DNA of 38,518 nt, taken from the NCBI GenBank assembly GCA_964385235.1, contig CAYLOD010000007.1, forward strand, positions 1 to 38,518, written 5' to 3'. The position numbers were made by a program, and so were the translations under genes. Below, in pieces: positions 6,763-15,224 of this stretch (within the stretch, counting starts at the first letter, position 1; each line of letters opens with the position of its first letter). Source of the DNA: Pseudoruminococcus sp964385235. Its GTDB lineage: Bacteria > Bacillota > Clostridia > Oscillospirales > Acutalibacteraceae. Below the pieces are notes generated by a model, which saw nothing but the letters and a program-made list of their open reading frames with translations, was not told where the DNA came from and made no database searches.

Positions 6763-7712
6763 ATATTTTCCTCAATAGCTCTGCATACAGCTCCCGCGAT
6801 AGCGGATTTTGCCTCCTCAAGCGTGCCTCTTATCATGCAGCCCGCCGCCGCCTTATGTCCGCCGCCGCCAAACTCGGCGCATATCACAGACGCGTCAAGC
6901 CCGTCGTTAGTCCTCAGGGAAATTTTAAAATTCCCGCTTTCCTGTTCACGCAGAGTAACGCCCGCGACAACGCCCTCTATCTGCCGCGCTATAGAGGAAA
7001 TGCCATCCATATCGCTGTCCGACGCGGCGGCAGCCTTTATCATATCAAGAGTTGTGTATACAACGGCGCATCTGCCGCCCGCGAAAAACTCAATAGTGTC
7101 GAGCGTTCTGCGTTCGATTTCAATGCGCGCGCGCGACTTCGTTTCAAACATGAGCCTGTTTATCATGCCGGATTCCGCTCCGCAGTCTATCATATCGGCC
7201 GCGATACGGTGAGTTTCCGAGGTAACATTAGTATATCTGAAGCAGCCTGTATCCGTCGATATTCCCGTGAAAACAGCGTTCGCTATATCCCTGTCAATAT
7301 TGACGCCCATAAGTCTGATAAGCCTTGATATGATTTGAGCCGTCGCGGCAGCCTTCGGCTCGACATAAAAAGCCTTCGCGTATTGCGTGTTTGAGCCGTG
7401 ATGATCTATACAGAGGTCAATTTTATCGGCGTAAACCGACAGCTTGTCTCCGAGAAGCTGTGTATCGGCTATATCTACGCTCACTATGAATTTCTCGTCA
7501 AACTCCTGCTCTTTTACTTTTTCCGTGAAATACGCGTATTTTTGCGGAACATTGTCGCCGCACTCGACTCTGACAGATTTTCCGAGTCTTTGCAGAGCCA
7601 TGCAAAGCGCGTATCCCGAACCGATGGTATCTCCGTCGGGCGAACGGTGTGTCAATATAAGAATATTATCCTTTTCAAGGAGGATTTTTGCCGCGGTTTC
7701 AAGCGTTATCAT
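6759..7712 (-). CDS. nrnA: DHH-family oligoribonuclease / pAp phosphatase
   Basis: NrnA degrades short RNA oligomers to mononucleotides and dephosphorylates pAp. The DHH phosphoesterase signature is complete: HRSPDGD (residues 22-28) and DHH (103-105) for metal binding, and the DHHA1 motif GGGGHKAAAG near residue 285. Three ATGs stand close together at the start. I choose the third (7710-7712) because AAAGG lies at useful distance only from it; the earlier ones (7721, 7718) abut that site. The gene overlaps the end of rbfA by 14 nt and couples to truB through a 4-nt overlap. RbfA-NrnA-TruB is the usual Firmicutes order. Confidence 0.93.
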   Translation of the reverse strand: MITLETAAKILLEKDNILILTHRSPDGDTIGSGYALCMALQRLGKSVRVECGDNVPQKYAYFTEKVKEQEFDEKFIVSVDIADTQLLGDKLSVYADKIDLCIDHHGSNTQYAKAFYVEPKAAATAQIISRLIRLMGVNIDRDIANAVFTGISTDTGCFRYTNVTSETHRIAADMIDCGAESGMINRLMFETKSRARIEIERRTLDTIEFFAGGRCAVVYTTLDMIKAAAASDSDMDGISSIARQIEGVVAGVTLREQESGNFKISLRTNDGLDASVICAEFGGGGHKAAAGCMIRGTLEEAKSAIAGAVCRAIEENI

Positions 7713-8061
7713 CTTCATCATCCTTTATGTCTTTAAGAATCCTGTTAATATTCGCGCTGTATTCGATAGAATCACTCGCGACAAACGTCAGAGCCGGAAC
7801 GTGCCGCAGTGTAAGCCTCGAACCAAGTTCATGACGAATGTAGCCCGCCGCATTTTTGAGGGCTTTGACCGCTTCCGCTGCGGACCGCATACCGTCCATT
7901 GAGGTGATGTATACCTTACAGTATGAACCGTCGCTTGAAACATCGACTCTTAATACACTTATAAGCGAATTGTGCAGACGAGGGTCTTTCATTTCGCGAA
8001 GTATCGCCGTAAGCTCACGCATTATATCCTCGGAATTTCTATCTGATTTAAAGCTTTTCAT
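7699..8061 (-). CDS. rbfA: 30S ribosome-binding factor A
   Basis: RbfA is a KH-fold protein needed for late 16S rRNA 5'-end processing and 30S maturation. The 120-residue product shows the family pattern: RMNSEDIMRE-like N-terminus (here DRNSEDIMRELTAIL), KDPRL, VYIT and the strand-helix block NAAGYIRHELGSRL...VPALTF. AGGAGG lies 6 nt before the ATG at 8059-8061, which decides the start over an upstream in-frame ATG at 8079. A 344-bp gap with a terminator-like hairpin separates it from infB, so rbfA and the genes after it may have a partly separate transcript. Confidence 0.95.
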   Translation of the reverse strand: MKSFKSDRNSEDIMRELTAILREMKDPRLHNSLISVLRVDVSSDGSYCKVYITSMDGMRSAAEAVKALKNAAGYIRHELGSRLTLRHVPALTFVASDSIEYSANINRILKDIKDDEDDNA

Positions 8062-8405
8062 TTCGCGCCTCCTTGGCAAATAATTAAAAATAACTGAATC
8101 TCATTTAAAGCCGTGCGAAACAGTGACAGCGTCTGACTGATATTATCTCCTATTTCCTCGCAAGATATAAATCCATATTATCGTAAACGGTAATTGCATT
8201 TCTTAATTACCGGATTTCTCACCTATTATAACCGCTGATTATGTACGACGCCTTTTAGGCGGCGGTACGGGGATTGTTGAAGACACACTTGAAAAATGCG
8301 GCAGCTCATGCCGCCGCATTGTGATTTTCACAGGGGGTTATCAAGCCCCTGCCCGGGGACTTTATATGCAAAACCGTGAAAAGACTTTCAGTTGGCGCGG
8401 TATAT
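8062..8405. other. infB-rbfA intergenic region
   Basis: No gene is visible here. On the minus strand it contains the infB terminator-like hairpin (8291-8320), a small hairpin CAGGGG/CCCCTG near 8330-8352, a perfect TATAAT (8225-8230 on the minus strand) without a good -35 box that might start the rbfA transcript, and an 8-bp stem CGGTAATT/AATTACCG (8188-8195 with 8205-8212). Confidence 0.45.
8291..8320 (-). terminator. Likely intrinsic terminator after infB
   Basis: On the minus strand AATGCGGC pairs with GCCGCATT (8313-8320 with 8295-8302) around a 10-nt loop, then five Ts (8292-8296). Because rbfA follows in the same direction, it may only reduce read-through. Confidence 0.65.
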
Positions 8406-10778
8406 TTACTCGGTATACTCCTGTATTTCAAATATCTCGAATATATCCCCCTCTTTCAGGTCGCTGAAACGCTCCAGCGTAATACCGCACTCAAAGCCCG
8501 CGCTTACCTCCCTGACGGAATCCTTGAATCTCTGAAGGGAAGCGATCTTATCATCGGCTATAACTATACCGTCTCTTACGACACGAACGTCCGCGCCCCG
8601 AACAACCTTGCCCGAAAGCACATACGAACCCGCGACAATACCGACATTCGTGATCTTATATATCGTGCGGCATTCAACTCTGCCGAGGGCGACCTCGCGG
8701 ATCTTGGGCGCAAGCATACCCTTCATAGCCGCCTGTATCTCCTCTATGCAGTCATAGATAACTCTGTAAAGGCGCATATCCACACCATCTCTCTCCGCGT
8801 TTTCAGCCGCGACGGGATCGGGACGGACATTAAAGCCTACTATAACAGCGTTCGACGCGGACGCGAGCATGACGTCTGATTCATTTATCGCGCCTACGCC
8901 GCCGTGAATGACATTTACTCTTACTTCGTCATTTGAGAGCTTCTCAAGCGACTGTCTGACAGCCTCGACCGAGCCCTGAACATCGGCTTTGACTATGACC
9001 TTGAGTTCCTTTACCTCGCCGAGCTGCATCTGGTCAAAGAGATTGTCGAGAGTTACCTTGGTTCTGCTGCCCCACAGTTCCTCCTTTTGCTTTTCGCGGC
9101 GCTGCTCTACAAGCTCTCTGGCAAGCCTTTCATCGGAAACCGCGTTAAATGTATCGCCGCCCGACGGAACGTCGTCAAGACCTGTTATCTCTACGGGAAT
9201 AGACGGACCAGCCTCATTGACTTTCTCGCCGTTTTCGTTTGTCATTGCTCTCACACGGCCGACGGCTGTACCCGCAACGATAATATTTCCTGCCCTGAGT
9301 GTGCCGTTTTGAACAAGGACCGTCGCGATGGGGCCTCTGCCCTTGTCAAGACGCGCCTCTATAACAGTACCTTTCGCGGGGCGGTCCGGGTTGGCTTTGA
9401 GTTCCTTAATATCCGCGACAAGCGTTACCATTTCAAGAAGGTCGTCAAGTCCCTCCCCGGTGTGAGCCGACACGGGAATAACGGGAGTATCGCCGCCCCA
9501 CTCCTCAGGAACAAGGTCATACTCGGTAAGCTGCTGTTTTACCAGTTCGGGGTTTGCGCCCGGCTTATCCATTTTATTTATGGCAACTATAACTGAAACG
9601 CCCGCGGCCTTGGCATGGTTGATAGCCTCTATCGTCTGCGGCATGATACCGTCGTCGGCCGCGACAACAAGTATAGCTATATCCGTGACCTGAGCGCCCC
9701 GCGCTCTCATGGTAGTAAAGGCCTCATGTCCGGGAGTATCGAGGAATGTAATATCCTTGCCGTTTACATTGACTCTGTATGCGCCGATATGCTGTGTAAT
9801 GCCTCCCGCTTCGCCGGAAGCTACGTTCGCGTGACGTATAGCGTCAAGGATAGACGTCTTGCCGTGGTCAACGTGTCCCATAACTACGACAACAGGAGCG
9901 CGCGGAACGAGATTTTCATCATCGTCCTCGCTGTCGTCGATGATGCGCTCCTCGATCGTAACAACGACCTCCTTTTCGACCTTGGCGTGGAACTCCATCG
10001 CAGCAAGCGACGCCGTATCAAAATCAATAACGTCGTTGACAGTTACCATAGTACCCAGCATCATCAGCTTCTTGATAACCTCCGCGGCGGTAGCCTTAAG
10101 CCTCAGCGCGAGTTCGCCGACTGTTATCTCGTCGGGTATGGAAACAGTGATAGGCTTAGCCTTTCTCTCTGCGGCGATTCTTTTAAGACGCTCGGTTTCT
10201 GTTTCTCTCTTTGTTCCTCTCTGCTTGCCCCGCTGTTGTGAGCGCTGTGTGATTTTCTGCTTATGCGATGTATTTACATTCTTGCTGAGCTTTTCGCTTG
10301 CCATGCGGTCATATTTTTCATTATAGCGCTCTATATCCACTTGTGCCGCTCTCGTATTGATAATTCTGCCGCGAGACCGCTCCTGCTCGACAATGGGAAC
10401 ATCGGGCTTAGGGCCCTGAACGGGAGCGGATTTTTTATCCTGCTTTTTCTGCGGGCCTTGAGGATTCTGCGGTTTTTTCTTTTGTGTCTGCTTAGGCTCG
10501 TTCTGCGGAGCGGGGGCTTTTTCTTCTTTAGCCTTTTTGGCTTCCTCTATTTGTTTTTCACGCTCCTCTATAGCCTTATCTCTTACGGCGTAATACTCGT
10601 CGAAGCTCTCGACCTGATTCTTTTGTGTGAAATACTCGAATACTATATTAAGCTCCTCCTCATTGAGGACGTTTCCGCTTTTCTTAGTGACCCCGCAGCA
10701 TTCCTTGATCGCCTCTATAACAGCCTTGCTCGGAACATCAAGATCCTTGGCTATTTCGTTTACCTTATATTTTATCAT
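8406..10778 (-). CDS. infB: Translation initiation factor IF-2
   Basis: IF-2 is the GTPase that places initiator tRNA on the 30S subunit and promotes subunit joining. The 790-residue protein begins with an IF2_N module (MIKYKVNEIAKDLDVPSK), then a long lysine-, glutamine- and proline-rich linker (about residues 75-200), a second IF2_N module, and the G domain with GHVDHGKT (near residue 300), DTPGHEAF and NKMDKPGA. Domains II to IV follow to the end. AGGAGG stands 9 nt before the ATG at 10776-10778. The stop of the L7Ae-like gene is 4 nt upstream of the ATG, so the two are translated closely together. Confidence 0.97.
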   Translation of the reverse strand: MIKYKVNEIAKDLDVPSKAVIEAIKECCGVTKKSGNVLNEEELNIVFEYFTQKNQVESFDEYYAVRDKAIEEREKQIEEAKKAKEEKAPAPQNEPKQTQKKKPQNPQGPQKKQDKKSAPVQGPKPDVPIVEQERSRGRIINTRAAQVDIERYNEKYDRMASEKLSKNVNTSHKQKITQRSQQRGKQRGTKRETETERLKRIAAERKAKPITVSIPDEITVGELALRLKATAAEVIKKLMMLGTMVTVNDVIDFDTASLAAMEFHAKVEKEVVVTIEERIIDDSEDDDENLVPRAPVVVVMGHVDHGKTSILDAIRHANVASGEAGGITQHIGAYRVNVNGKDITFLDTPGHEAFTTMRARGAQVTDIAILVVAADDGIMPQTIEAINHAKAAGVSVIVAINKMDKPGANPELVKQQLTEYDLVPEEWGGDTPVIPVSAHTGEGLDDLLEMVTLVADIKELKANPDRPAKGTVIEARLDKGRGPIATVLVQNGTLRAGNIIVAGTAVGRVRAMTNENGEKVNEAGPSIPVEITGLDDVPSGGDTFNAVSDERLARELVEQRREKQKEELWGSRTKVTLDNLFDQMQLGEVKELKVIVKADVQGSVEAVRQSLEKLSNDEVRVNVIHGGVGAINESDVMLASASNAVIVGFNVRPDPVAAENAERDGVDMRLYRVIYDCIEEIQAAMKGMLAPKIREVALGRVECRTIYKITNVGIVAGSYVLSGKVVRGADVRVVRDGIVIADDKIASLQRFKDSVREVSAGFECGITLERFSDLKEGDIFEIFEIQEYTE

Positions 10779-10782
10779 ATAA

Positions 10783-11100
10783 TCAATTTCCTCCTGTCTT
10801 ATCTTCACAAAGCATAATAAGCTTATTCGCGAAGCCCTCGTCGTCAACAGAGATGATGCCCGAGGTTTTTCCTATCGCCATACCCATCCGGTTCATTGAA
10901 ACATCGGGAGATATAACCTTGACTCCCGTGCGTCCGGCTAAATCGGTTATCTTTTTTCGGGAACGCTCCGAGATATCCTCGCAAAGGAGAATCAGCTCTG
11001 ATCTCCCGTGAATCACCGCGTCAACAGACGGATCAAAGCCGAGCGAGAGCTTGCCCGCGCGTCGCGCCAGCCCGAGAAGTGAGAGCGCTTTTTCATTCAT
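10783..11100 (-). CDS. ylxQ: L7Ae-family RNA-binding protein YlxQ
   Basis: A 105-residue L7Ae/L30e-fold protein: MNEKALSLLGLARRAGKLSLG and the ILLCEDISERSRKKI block are typical of the small kink-turn-binding proteins found between ylxR and infB in Firmicutes. GAGGAG precedes the ATG at 11098-11100 by 7-8 nt; that ATG overlaps the end of ylxR by 8 nt, a sign of coupled translation. It should bind structured RNA. Its exact cellular target is not shown by the sequence. Confidence 0.9.
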   Translation of the reverse strand: MNEKALSLLGLARRAGKLSLGFDPSVDAVIHGRSELILLCEDISERSRKKITDLAGRTGVKVISPDVSMNRMGMAIGKTSGIISVDDEGFANKLIMLCEDKTGGN

Positions 11101-11392
11101 CTGTGAACTCCTCCTCAAGCCGTTTATATATTTCATCTGATATTTTGCATGAGAAAGCTCTTTCGATACGCTTTGCCTTTTTCGCGGAGGCAAGGCACGT
11201 CTTGCTACGGCAAATATAAGCGCCTCTGCCCGGTTTTTTGCCGGTCATGTCAACGGAGATTTCGCCCGGGGATATGACTTCTCCGTTTTCGCCCTTTATG
11301 TCGGGGGCTTTTACTATGCGTACAAGCTCGCGTTTTTCTTTCATTTCCCCGCAGCCTATACACTTCCTTAACGGGATTTTTTTCTGACGCAT
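11093..11392 (-). CDS. ylxR: YlxR (DUF448) RNA-binding protein, RnpM type
   Basis: About 99 residues with the defining motif PLRKCIGCGEMKEKRELVRIV and later GRGAYIC, which form the RNA-binding groove of the YlxR family (also named RnpM after its reported effect on RNase P). I place the start at the ATG 11390-11392 because GAGG lies 8 nt upstream; an in-frame ATG at 11413 has no good site. It sits between nusA and ylxQ as in other Firmicutes, after a 99-bp gap that contains a GC-rich hairpin. Confidence 0.9.
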   Translation of the reverse strand: MRQKKIPLRKCIGCGEMKEKRELVRIVKAPDIKGENGEVISPGEISVDMTGKKPGRGAYICRSKTCLASAKKAKRIERAFSCKISDEIYKRLEEEFTDE

Positions 11393-11445
11393 TTCCTTTA
11401 CCTCACATCTCATCGCAAAAGCTCAGCGATCATATTTTAATAATT

Positions 11446-11490
11446 CCGGGGGCGGCATGGCATTGTATAAAAGCCTGTAATGCGCCCCGG
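11446..11490 (-). other. GC-rich hairpin between nusA and ylxR
   Basis: CCGGGGG (11446-11452) faces GCCCCGG (11484-11490) across about 31 nt that can extend the stem with bulges. On the minus strand it starts two bases after the nusA stop and is followed by AATTATTAAAAT, not a T-run. It may be an RNA processing or stability element, or a weak terminator. Confidence 0.4.
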
Positions 11491-11491
11491 C

Positions 11492-12595
11492 TCAATCGTC
11501 GAGCCCGTCTCCGATATATTTTTTATCTTCGTCGGATTCATCTTCATCTTCTCCGAAGAATCCGCTTTCGGGACGAATATCAATTTTCCAGCCCGTGAGC
11601 TTTGCCGCGAGTCTTGCGTTCTGACCCTTGTTACCGATAGCAAGCGAGAGCTGATTGTCGGGGACTGTCGCTTTGCATTCTTTTTTCCCCGTCGGGTCGA
11701 TCTCGACTTTGAGAACATCTGCGGGAGAAAGCGAGGCGGCTACAAACTTTTCGGGATCGTCGCTGTATTCTACGACGTCTATTTTCTCGCCGGCAAGTTC
11801 GCTCACGATCGCGCCGACTCTCATGCCGCGAGGTCCGATACAGGCGCCGCGCGGATCGACATTTTCATCACGGCTGAATACGGCAAGCTTTGTCCTCGAG
11901 CCTGCCTCTCTTGAAACGGACTTTATCTCGACAATGCCGTCATATATTTCGGGAACCTCTTTCTCGAAAAGGCGCTTGACAAAATCGGGATGTGTTCTCG
12001 AAATTATAACTCTCGGACCTTTTTCGCTGCTCTTGACGTCTGCGACATAGACCTTTATCGTGTCGCCCTCGTTGATAATCTCGCCCGCGACCTGTTCGCT
12101 TTTCGGGAGGACAGCCTCGGCCTTACCTATGCGGAGAGTAGCGTTGCCGCTCTTGGGGTCGATCCTCTCAACATAGGCGGAAACTATCTCCTGATTTTTG
12201 CTTTGGAACTCCATAAGAACCTGACTTTTTTCGCCGTCGCGTATGCCCTGACGTATCGTATTTCTCGCGACCTGTACAGCGATTCTTCCGAATTTCTTCG
12301 GGTCAAGCTTTACGCCTATCTTATCCTCAAGCTGAGCTGAAGCGTTTATCTCCCGCGCGTCGTCTAACGAGATCTCGTAATTGGGATCAGAGACTTTTTC
12401 TACGACCTCCTTATTCAGGTATACCTCAAACTTTCCCGTTTTGGGATCCATCTCTACCCTTGCGTCGTTATTTCCGCCATACGCGCTCTTGCAGGCGACG
12501 AGTATGGATTTTTCTATCTGCGAAAGCATATAGTCAACGGGTATGCCCTTTTCCTTTTCAAGCAGCTTCAATGCATCAAAAAGCTCTGTATTCAT
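11492..12595 (-). CDS. nusA: Transcription termination/antitermination protein NusA
   Basis: NusA binds RNA polymerase and modulates pausing, termination and antitermination. The 367-residue protein has the N-terminal polymerase-binding domain (to about 130), an S1 domain (about 135-200) and two KH domains with RGACIGPRGMRVGAIVSEL and LAIGNKGQNARLAAKLTGW. An acidic tail follows. The C-terminal repeats of enterobacterial NusA are absent, as in other Firmicutes. CGGAGG precedes the ATG. It is the second gene after rimP (21-nt gap) and could autoregulate through the leader hairpin at 13159-13190. Confidence 0.96.
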   Translation of the reverse strand: MNTELFDALKLLEKEKGIPVDYMLSQIEKSILVACKSAYGGNNDARVEMDPKTGKFEVYLNKEVVEKVSDPNYEISLDDAREINASAQLEDKIGVKLDPKKFGRIAVQVARNTIRQGIRDGEKSQVLMEFQSKNQEIVSAYVERIDPKSGNATLRIGKAEAVLPKSEQVAGEIINEGDTIKVYVADVKSSEKGPRVIISRTHPDFVKRLFEKEVPEIYDGIVEIKSVSREAGSRTKLAVFSRDENVDPRGACIGPRGMRVGAIVSELAGEKIDVVEYSDDPEKFVAASLSPADVLKVEIDPTGKKECKATVPDNQLSLAIGNKGQNARLAAKLTGWKIDIRPESGFFGEDEDESDEDKKYIGDGLDD

Positions 12596-12616
12596 TTTTC
12601 AAAAACCTCCGTCATT

Positions 12617-13099
12617 TTATAATAAAAAGTCATCCAGTTTTATATAAACCGTATCTTTTTTCTTAATCGTTATGCTTTCATCGTTCTCAAGCATAATGGT
12701 AGCGTTTTCCTTATCATGGGAGAGGAGAGTGCCTTTAAACTCCCTTATTCCGTTTTCGTTCGGGCGAATCAGCCTTACCATCACGGGCGCGCCGAGAAAC
12801 TCGTCGAAATGCTCATCGCGGACAAGCTCGCGCTCTATCCCCGGAGAGGACACCTCAAGGCAGTAGTTCTGCTCGATAGGGTCGAGCCTGTCGAGCGGTT
12901 CGTCTATCGCACGGCTCATAGCCTCACAGTCGTCTATGGTAACACCCTCGGGTTTATCAATAAATATCCTCAGATACCATACCGCGCCCTCCTTTAAAAA
13001 TCTTACGTCCCAAAGTCTTAGCCCAAGCTTCTCGGCTATAGGCTCTGCCAGCTCCCGGACAAGAGAAACTGTGTTGCCCTGTTTTTTCTTTTCCGCCAT
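12617..13099 (-). CDS. rimP: Ribosome maturation factor RimP
   Basis: RimP is a 30S assembly factor. The 160-residue product has the expected N-terminal alpha/beta domain (LAEPIAEKLGLRLWDV, LRIFIDKPEGVTIDDCEAMSRAIDE, EVSSPGIERELVRDEHF) and a C-terminal SH3-like barrel (REFKGTLLSHDKENATIML). It is the first gene of the nine-gene operon to ribF. GGGAGG lies about 12 nt before the ATG, a rather long spacing. The leader contains a GNRA-capped hairpin with a weak U-tract (13159-13190). Confidence 0.95.
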   Translation of the reverse strand: MAEKKKQGNTVSLVRELAEPIAEKLGLRLWDVRFLKEGAVWYLRIFIDKPEGVTIDDCEAMSRAIDEPLDRLDPIEQNYCLEVSSPGIERELVRDEHFDEFLGAPVMVRLIRPNENGIREFKGTLLSHDKENATIMLENDESITIKKKDTVYIKLDDFLL

Positions 13100-13158
13100 A
13101 TTATTTCAATAATCCTCCCGCAAAGTGCCGAAGCATTCGGCCAAAAGTACATAAACAA

Positions 13159-13190
13159 GATAAAAGAGCGGGTCGCCCCACTCTTTTATC
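13159..13190 (-). terminator. Hairpin in the rimP leader; terminator/attenuator and end of the ABC operon
   Basis: On the minus strand a 14-bp stem (13177-13190 with 13159-13172, one U-G wobble) closes a GCGA tetraloop. The following tract is interrupted (stem end UUUUAUC, then UUGUUUAUGU). It lies downstream of the ABC ATPase stop and also downstream of a promoter at 13210-13238, so it can both end the ABC transcript and attenuate rimP-nusA. Confidence 0.7.
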
Positions 13191-13209
13191 ATTCCTATTC
13201 TTGCAAGTT

Positions 13210-13238
13210 ATTTTAACATATATTTTCATAATATGCAA
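13210..13238 (-). promoter_or_regulatory. Likely promoter of the rimP-nusA-infB operon
   Basis: On the minus strand TTGCAT (13233-13238), a 17-bp spacer and TAAAAT (13210-13215). Transcription would start near 13203, upstream of the leader hairpin and about 100 nt before the rimP ATG. Confidence 0.55.
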
Positions 13239-13268
13239 GACATTTAACTAAAAAATGCTAAAAAACCT

Positions 13269-13958
13269 TTATTTTTCGGTTTTTTGCTTACTATCAAATA
13301 CTATCTTACCATCTTCCAATACTATTTTCCTGTCGCAACAGTCGGCTACCAAGTTATCATGTGTAACGACAACGATAGCTATGCCCTTATCGTTGAGCTT
13401 TCTGAAAAGCTTCATGATTTCCGTTGAGGTTTTGGAGTCGAGCGCGCCCGTCGGTTCGTCGGCAAATATCACCGAGGGGCTGTTAACTATCGCTCTGGCT
13501 ATCGCTACCCTCTGACGCTGACCGCCCGAAAGCTGGTTAGCTTTCTTCTCGATCTGGCTGATTATCCCTACAGCTTCAAGCGCGTCGCTTGCCATTTTCT
13601 TCATCTTGCGGCGCGGAACCTTGCTGAAATACAAGGGCAGCATGACGTTAAAGCCGACCTTCTTGTGATTTATCAGGGAAAAATCCTGAAGCACGAAGCC
13701 TATTTCCTCGTTTCGCAGTTTCGCGGCTTTACGGTCGTTAAGCTTCAAAACGTCCACACCGCCGAGATGGTATCTGCCGCTGTCGGGAGTATCCAGACAG
13801 CCGAGAATATGGAGAAGCGTTGACTTGCCCGCTCCCGACGTACCCTGTATAGCCACAAACTCGCCCTCGTCAATGTTGAATGTCGCTTTATCAAGCGCGA
13901 CGAACTTTTCCCTGCCTATTTTGTATGTTTTTGTGAGTTTTTCCGCTTCTATCAGCAT
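13269..13958 (-). CDS. ABC transporter ATP-binding protein (MacB/LolD type)
   Basis: A 229-residue ATPase of the family that pairs with FtsX-like permeases. Walker A is GTSGAGKST (39-47), the signature LSGGQ (143-147), Walker B VIFADEPTGALD (163-174) and the switch His is in VVVTHD. It is the last gene of a minus-strand set: 28-codon peptide, two FtsX-like permeases, ATPase. It starts 16 nt after the second permease stop. The set looks like an exporter or sensor of a peptide or lipid, as in bacitracin-, bacteriocin- or lipoprotein-handling systems of this class. The substrate is not known from sequence; the small peptide in the same transcript is a candidate. The transcript ends at the hairpin 13159-13190. 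Confidence 0.93.
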   Translation of the reverse strand: MLIEAEKLTKTYKIGREKFVALDKATFNIDEGEFVAIQGTSGAGKSTLLHILGCLDTPDSGRYHLGGVDVLKLNDRKAAKLRNEEIGFVLQDFSLINHKKVGFNVMLPLYFSKVPRRKMKKMASDALEAVGIISQIEKKANQLSGGQRQRVAIARAIVNSPSVIFADEPTGALDSKTSTEIMKLFRKLNDKGIAIVVVTHDNLVADCCDRKIVLEDGKIVFDSKQKTEK

Positions 13959-13974
13959 ATCAATCGCATTCTCC

Positions 13975-15207
13975 CTACGTTTCGTATTTTCTGTAAATTT
14001 CTATCGGCGAGCTTTTTCTGAATATCATAAGAGATACCGTTGTCGACAGCAACGCCGTCGCAAGAGCGAACAGGACGGTAAACAAAACAGAAAAGCCGCC
14101 AAATAAAATTTTTCCGTTCTCTAATAGCAAGCCCATAGATTCAAAAAAGCAATATCCCGCTATAAACAAAATATTAAGTAACCCGCCGGCAGCGCTCAGG
14201 AGCGTTATGGCGCAGGCTATTATGAAACAGCTTCTCGCGCGGTTACACCCGCACAGGTAGTATATGGAGTGTTCCCGCTGCATTTTGTTTACAAGGAGTA
14301 CGGAAACGCTCAGCAGCGCGATGCTCGCTATAACCAGCATAAAAACAGGTATCGGAATGGAATTTCTCATCGCATAGTCAACATTTTTGTTGCTCTCGTC
14401 CATTATTTTATCATAGGACGCGACGGAAAAGCTATCCTCGAAATATTTCAGATATTCGTCCTTTTCCTTCTGTGACGAACCGCTTTTGTAAGCGGTCATA
14501 AAGTTTGTCGAAGTACTCCATGATGCGCCCGCTTCCTTAACAGCCTTTTCAAGTTCGTCCGACTCCATGATGATCAGCCCGTCGAGCCTTTGGTACAGGA
14601 AGTTTGAATCCAAGTTTGTTCCCGCCGCGTTGTATGTGGGAACTATGTCGGGATTGGCAAGCTTTCCGACGATTTTAAATCTTAAATTGAAATCTTTGCC
14701 CACTTTAATTTCGGCGATATCGCCCACCCTCAGGTAGTCGAAAAGATATCCGGAGGTTATAACGTTAAAGCACCTGCCGTCGCTTTTTTTGTTCATCGCG
14801 AGCCAGCTGCCGCTTGATAACGGCAGACGGTATTTCTCCACCATCTCGGGGGTGAAACAGTTGCAATTTATATTGACGCCGTTAAACCTGGCCGATAAAG
14901 ATTTAGTGCGGGAAAAAGGCGTGTACGCTTTATATTTTTTAGCGCCCTCCTCAATAACGTCCAAAAAATCGCCGTACGGGTCGTCGGATTCCGAAATCAT
15001 CATATCATATTCGTTCACGCTCGGCATACAGTACAGACTGTCGGGCGTCTCGGTCCTTTGCAACAGGTCGCGCGTATATGTGATATAGCGATACCGCCCA
15101 AAGGAATCGTTCGCAAAAAACAAAACGAGGGTATATATGATAACCACTATTACAGTCGATACTTTGTTTTCCGCGAAAAACTCAAAAATCAATCTCAAGT
15201 TCTTCAT
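13975..15207 (-). CDS. FtsX-like ABC permease (second)
   Basis: A 410-residue membrane protein with the FtsX/MacB layout: an N-terminal transmembrane helix (about 12-32), a large external domain (about 33-270) and three C-terminal helices (about 285-305, 325-355, 365-395). It ends with the short cytoplasmic SSPIEIYRKYET tail, the PxExxR-like ending of these permeases. A Shine-Dalgarno-like AGGA lies upstream of the ATG. It follows the first permease by 17 nt and precedes the ATPase by 16 nt, so the two different permeases probably form a heterodimer. It is only distantly similar to its partner by eye. Confidence 0.88.
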   Translation of the reverse strand: MKNLRLIFEFFAENKVSTVIVVIIYTLVLFFANDSFGRYRYITYTRDLLQRTETPDSLYCMPSVNEYDMMISESDDPYGDFLDVIEEGAKKYKAYTPFSRTKSLSARFNGVNINCNCFTPEMVEKYRLPLSSGSWLAMNKKSDGRCFNVITSGYLFDYLRVGDIAEIKVGKDFNLRFKIVGKLANPDIVPTYNAAGTNLDSNFLYQRLDGLIIMESDELEKAVKEAGASWSTSTNFMTAYKSGSSQKEKDEYLKYFEDSFSVASYDKIMDESNKNVDYAMRNSIPIPVFMLVIASIALLSVSVLLVNKMQREHSIYYLCGCNRARSCFIIACAITLLSAAGGLLNILFIAGYCFFESMGLLLENGKILFGGFSVLFTVLFALATALLSTTVSLMIFRKSSPIEIYRKYET

Positions 15208-15224
15208 TTTTATCCTCCCGTAAT

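Noticed and set aside
6325..7328. Long rightward frames opposite truB and nrnA
   Set aside because: Antisense shadows of two well-identified genes; composition is low quality and no start signals are seen.
8376..10817. Several long rightward open frames opposite infB
   Set aside because: They mirror the codon pattern of infB on the other strand, have no ribosome binding sites or family motifs, and infB itself is certain.
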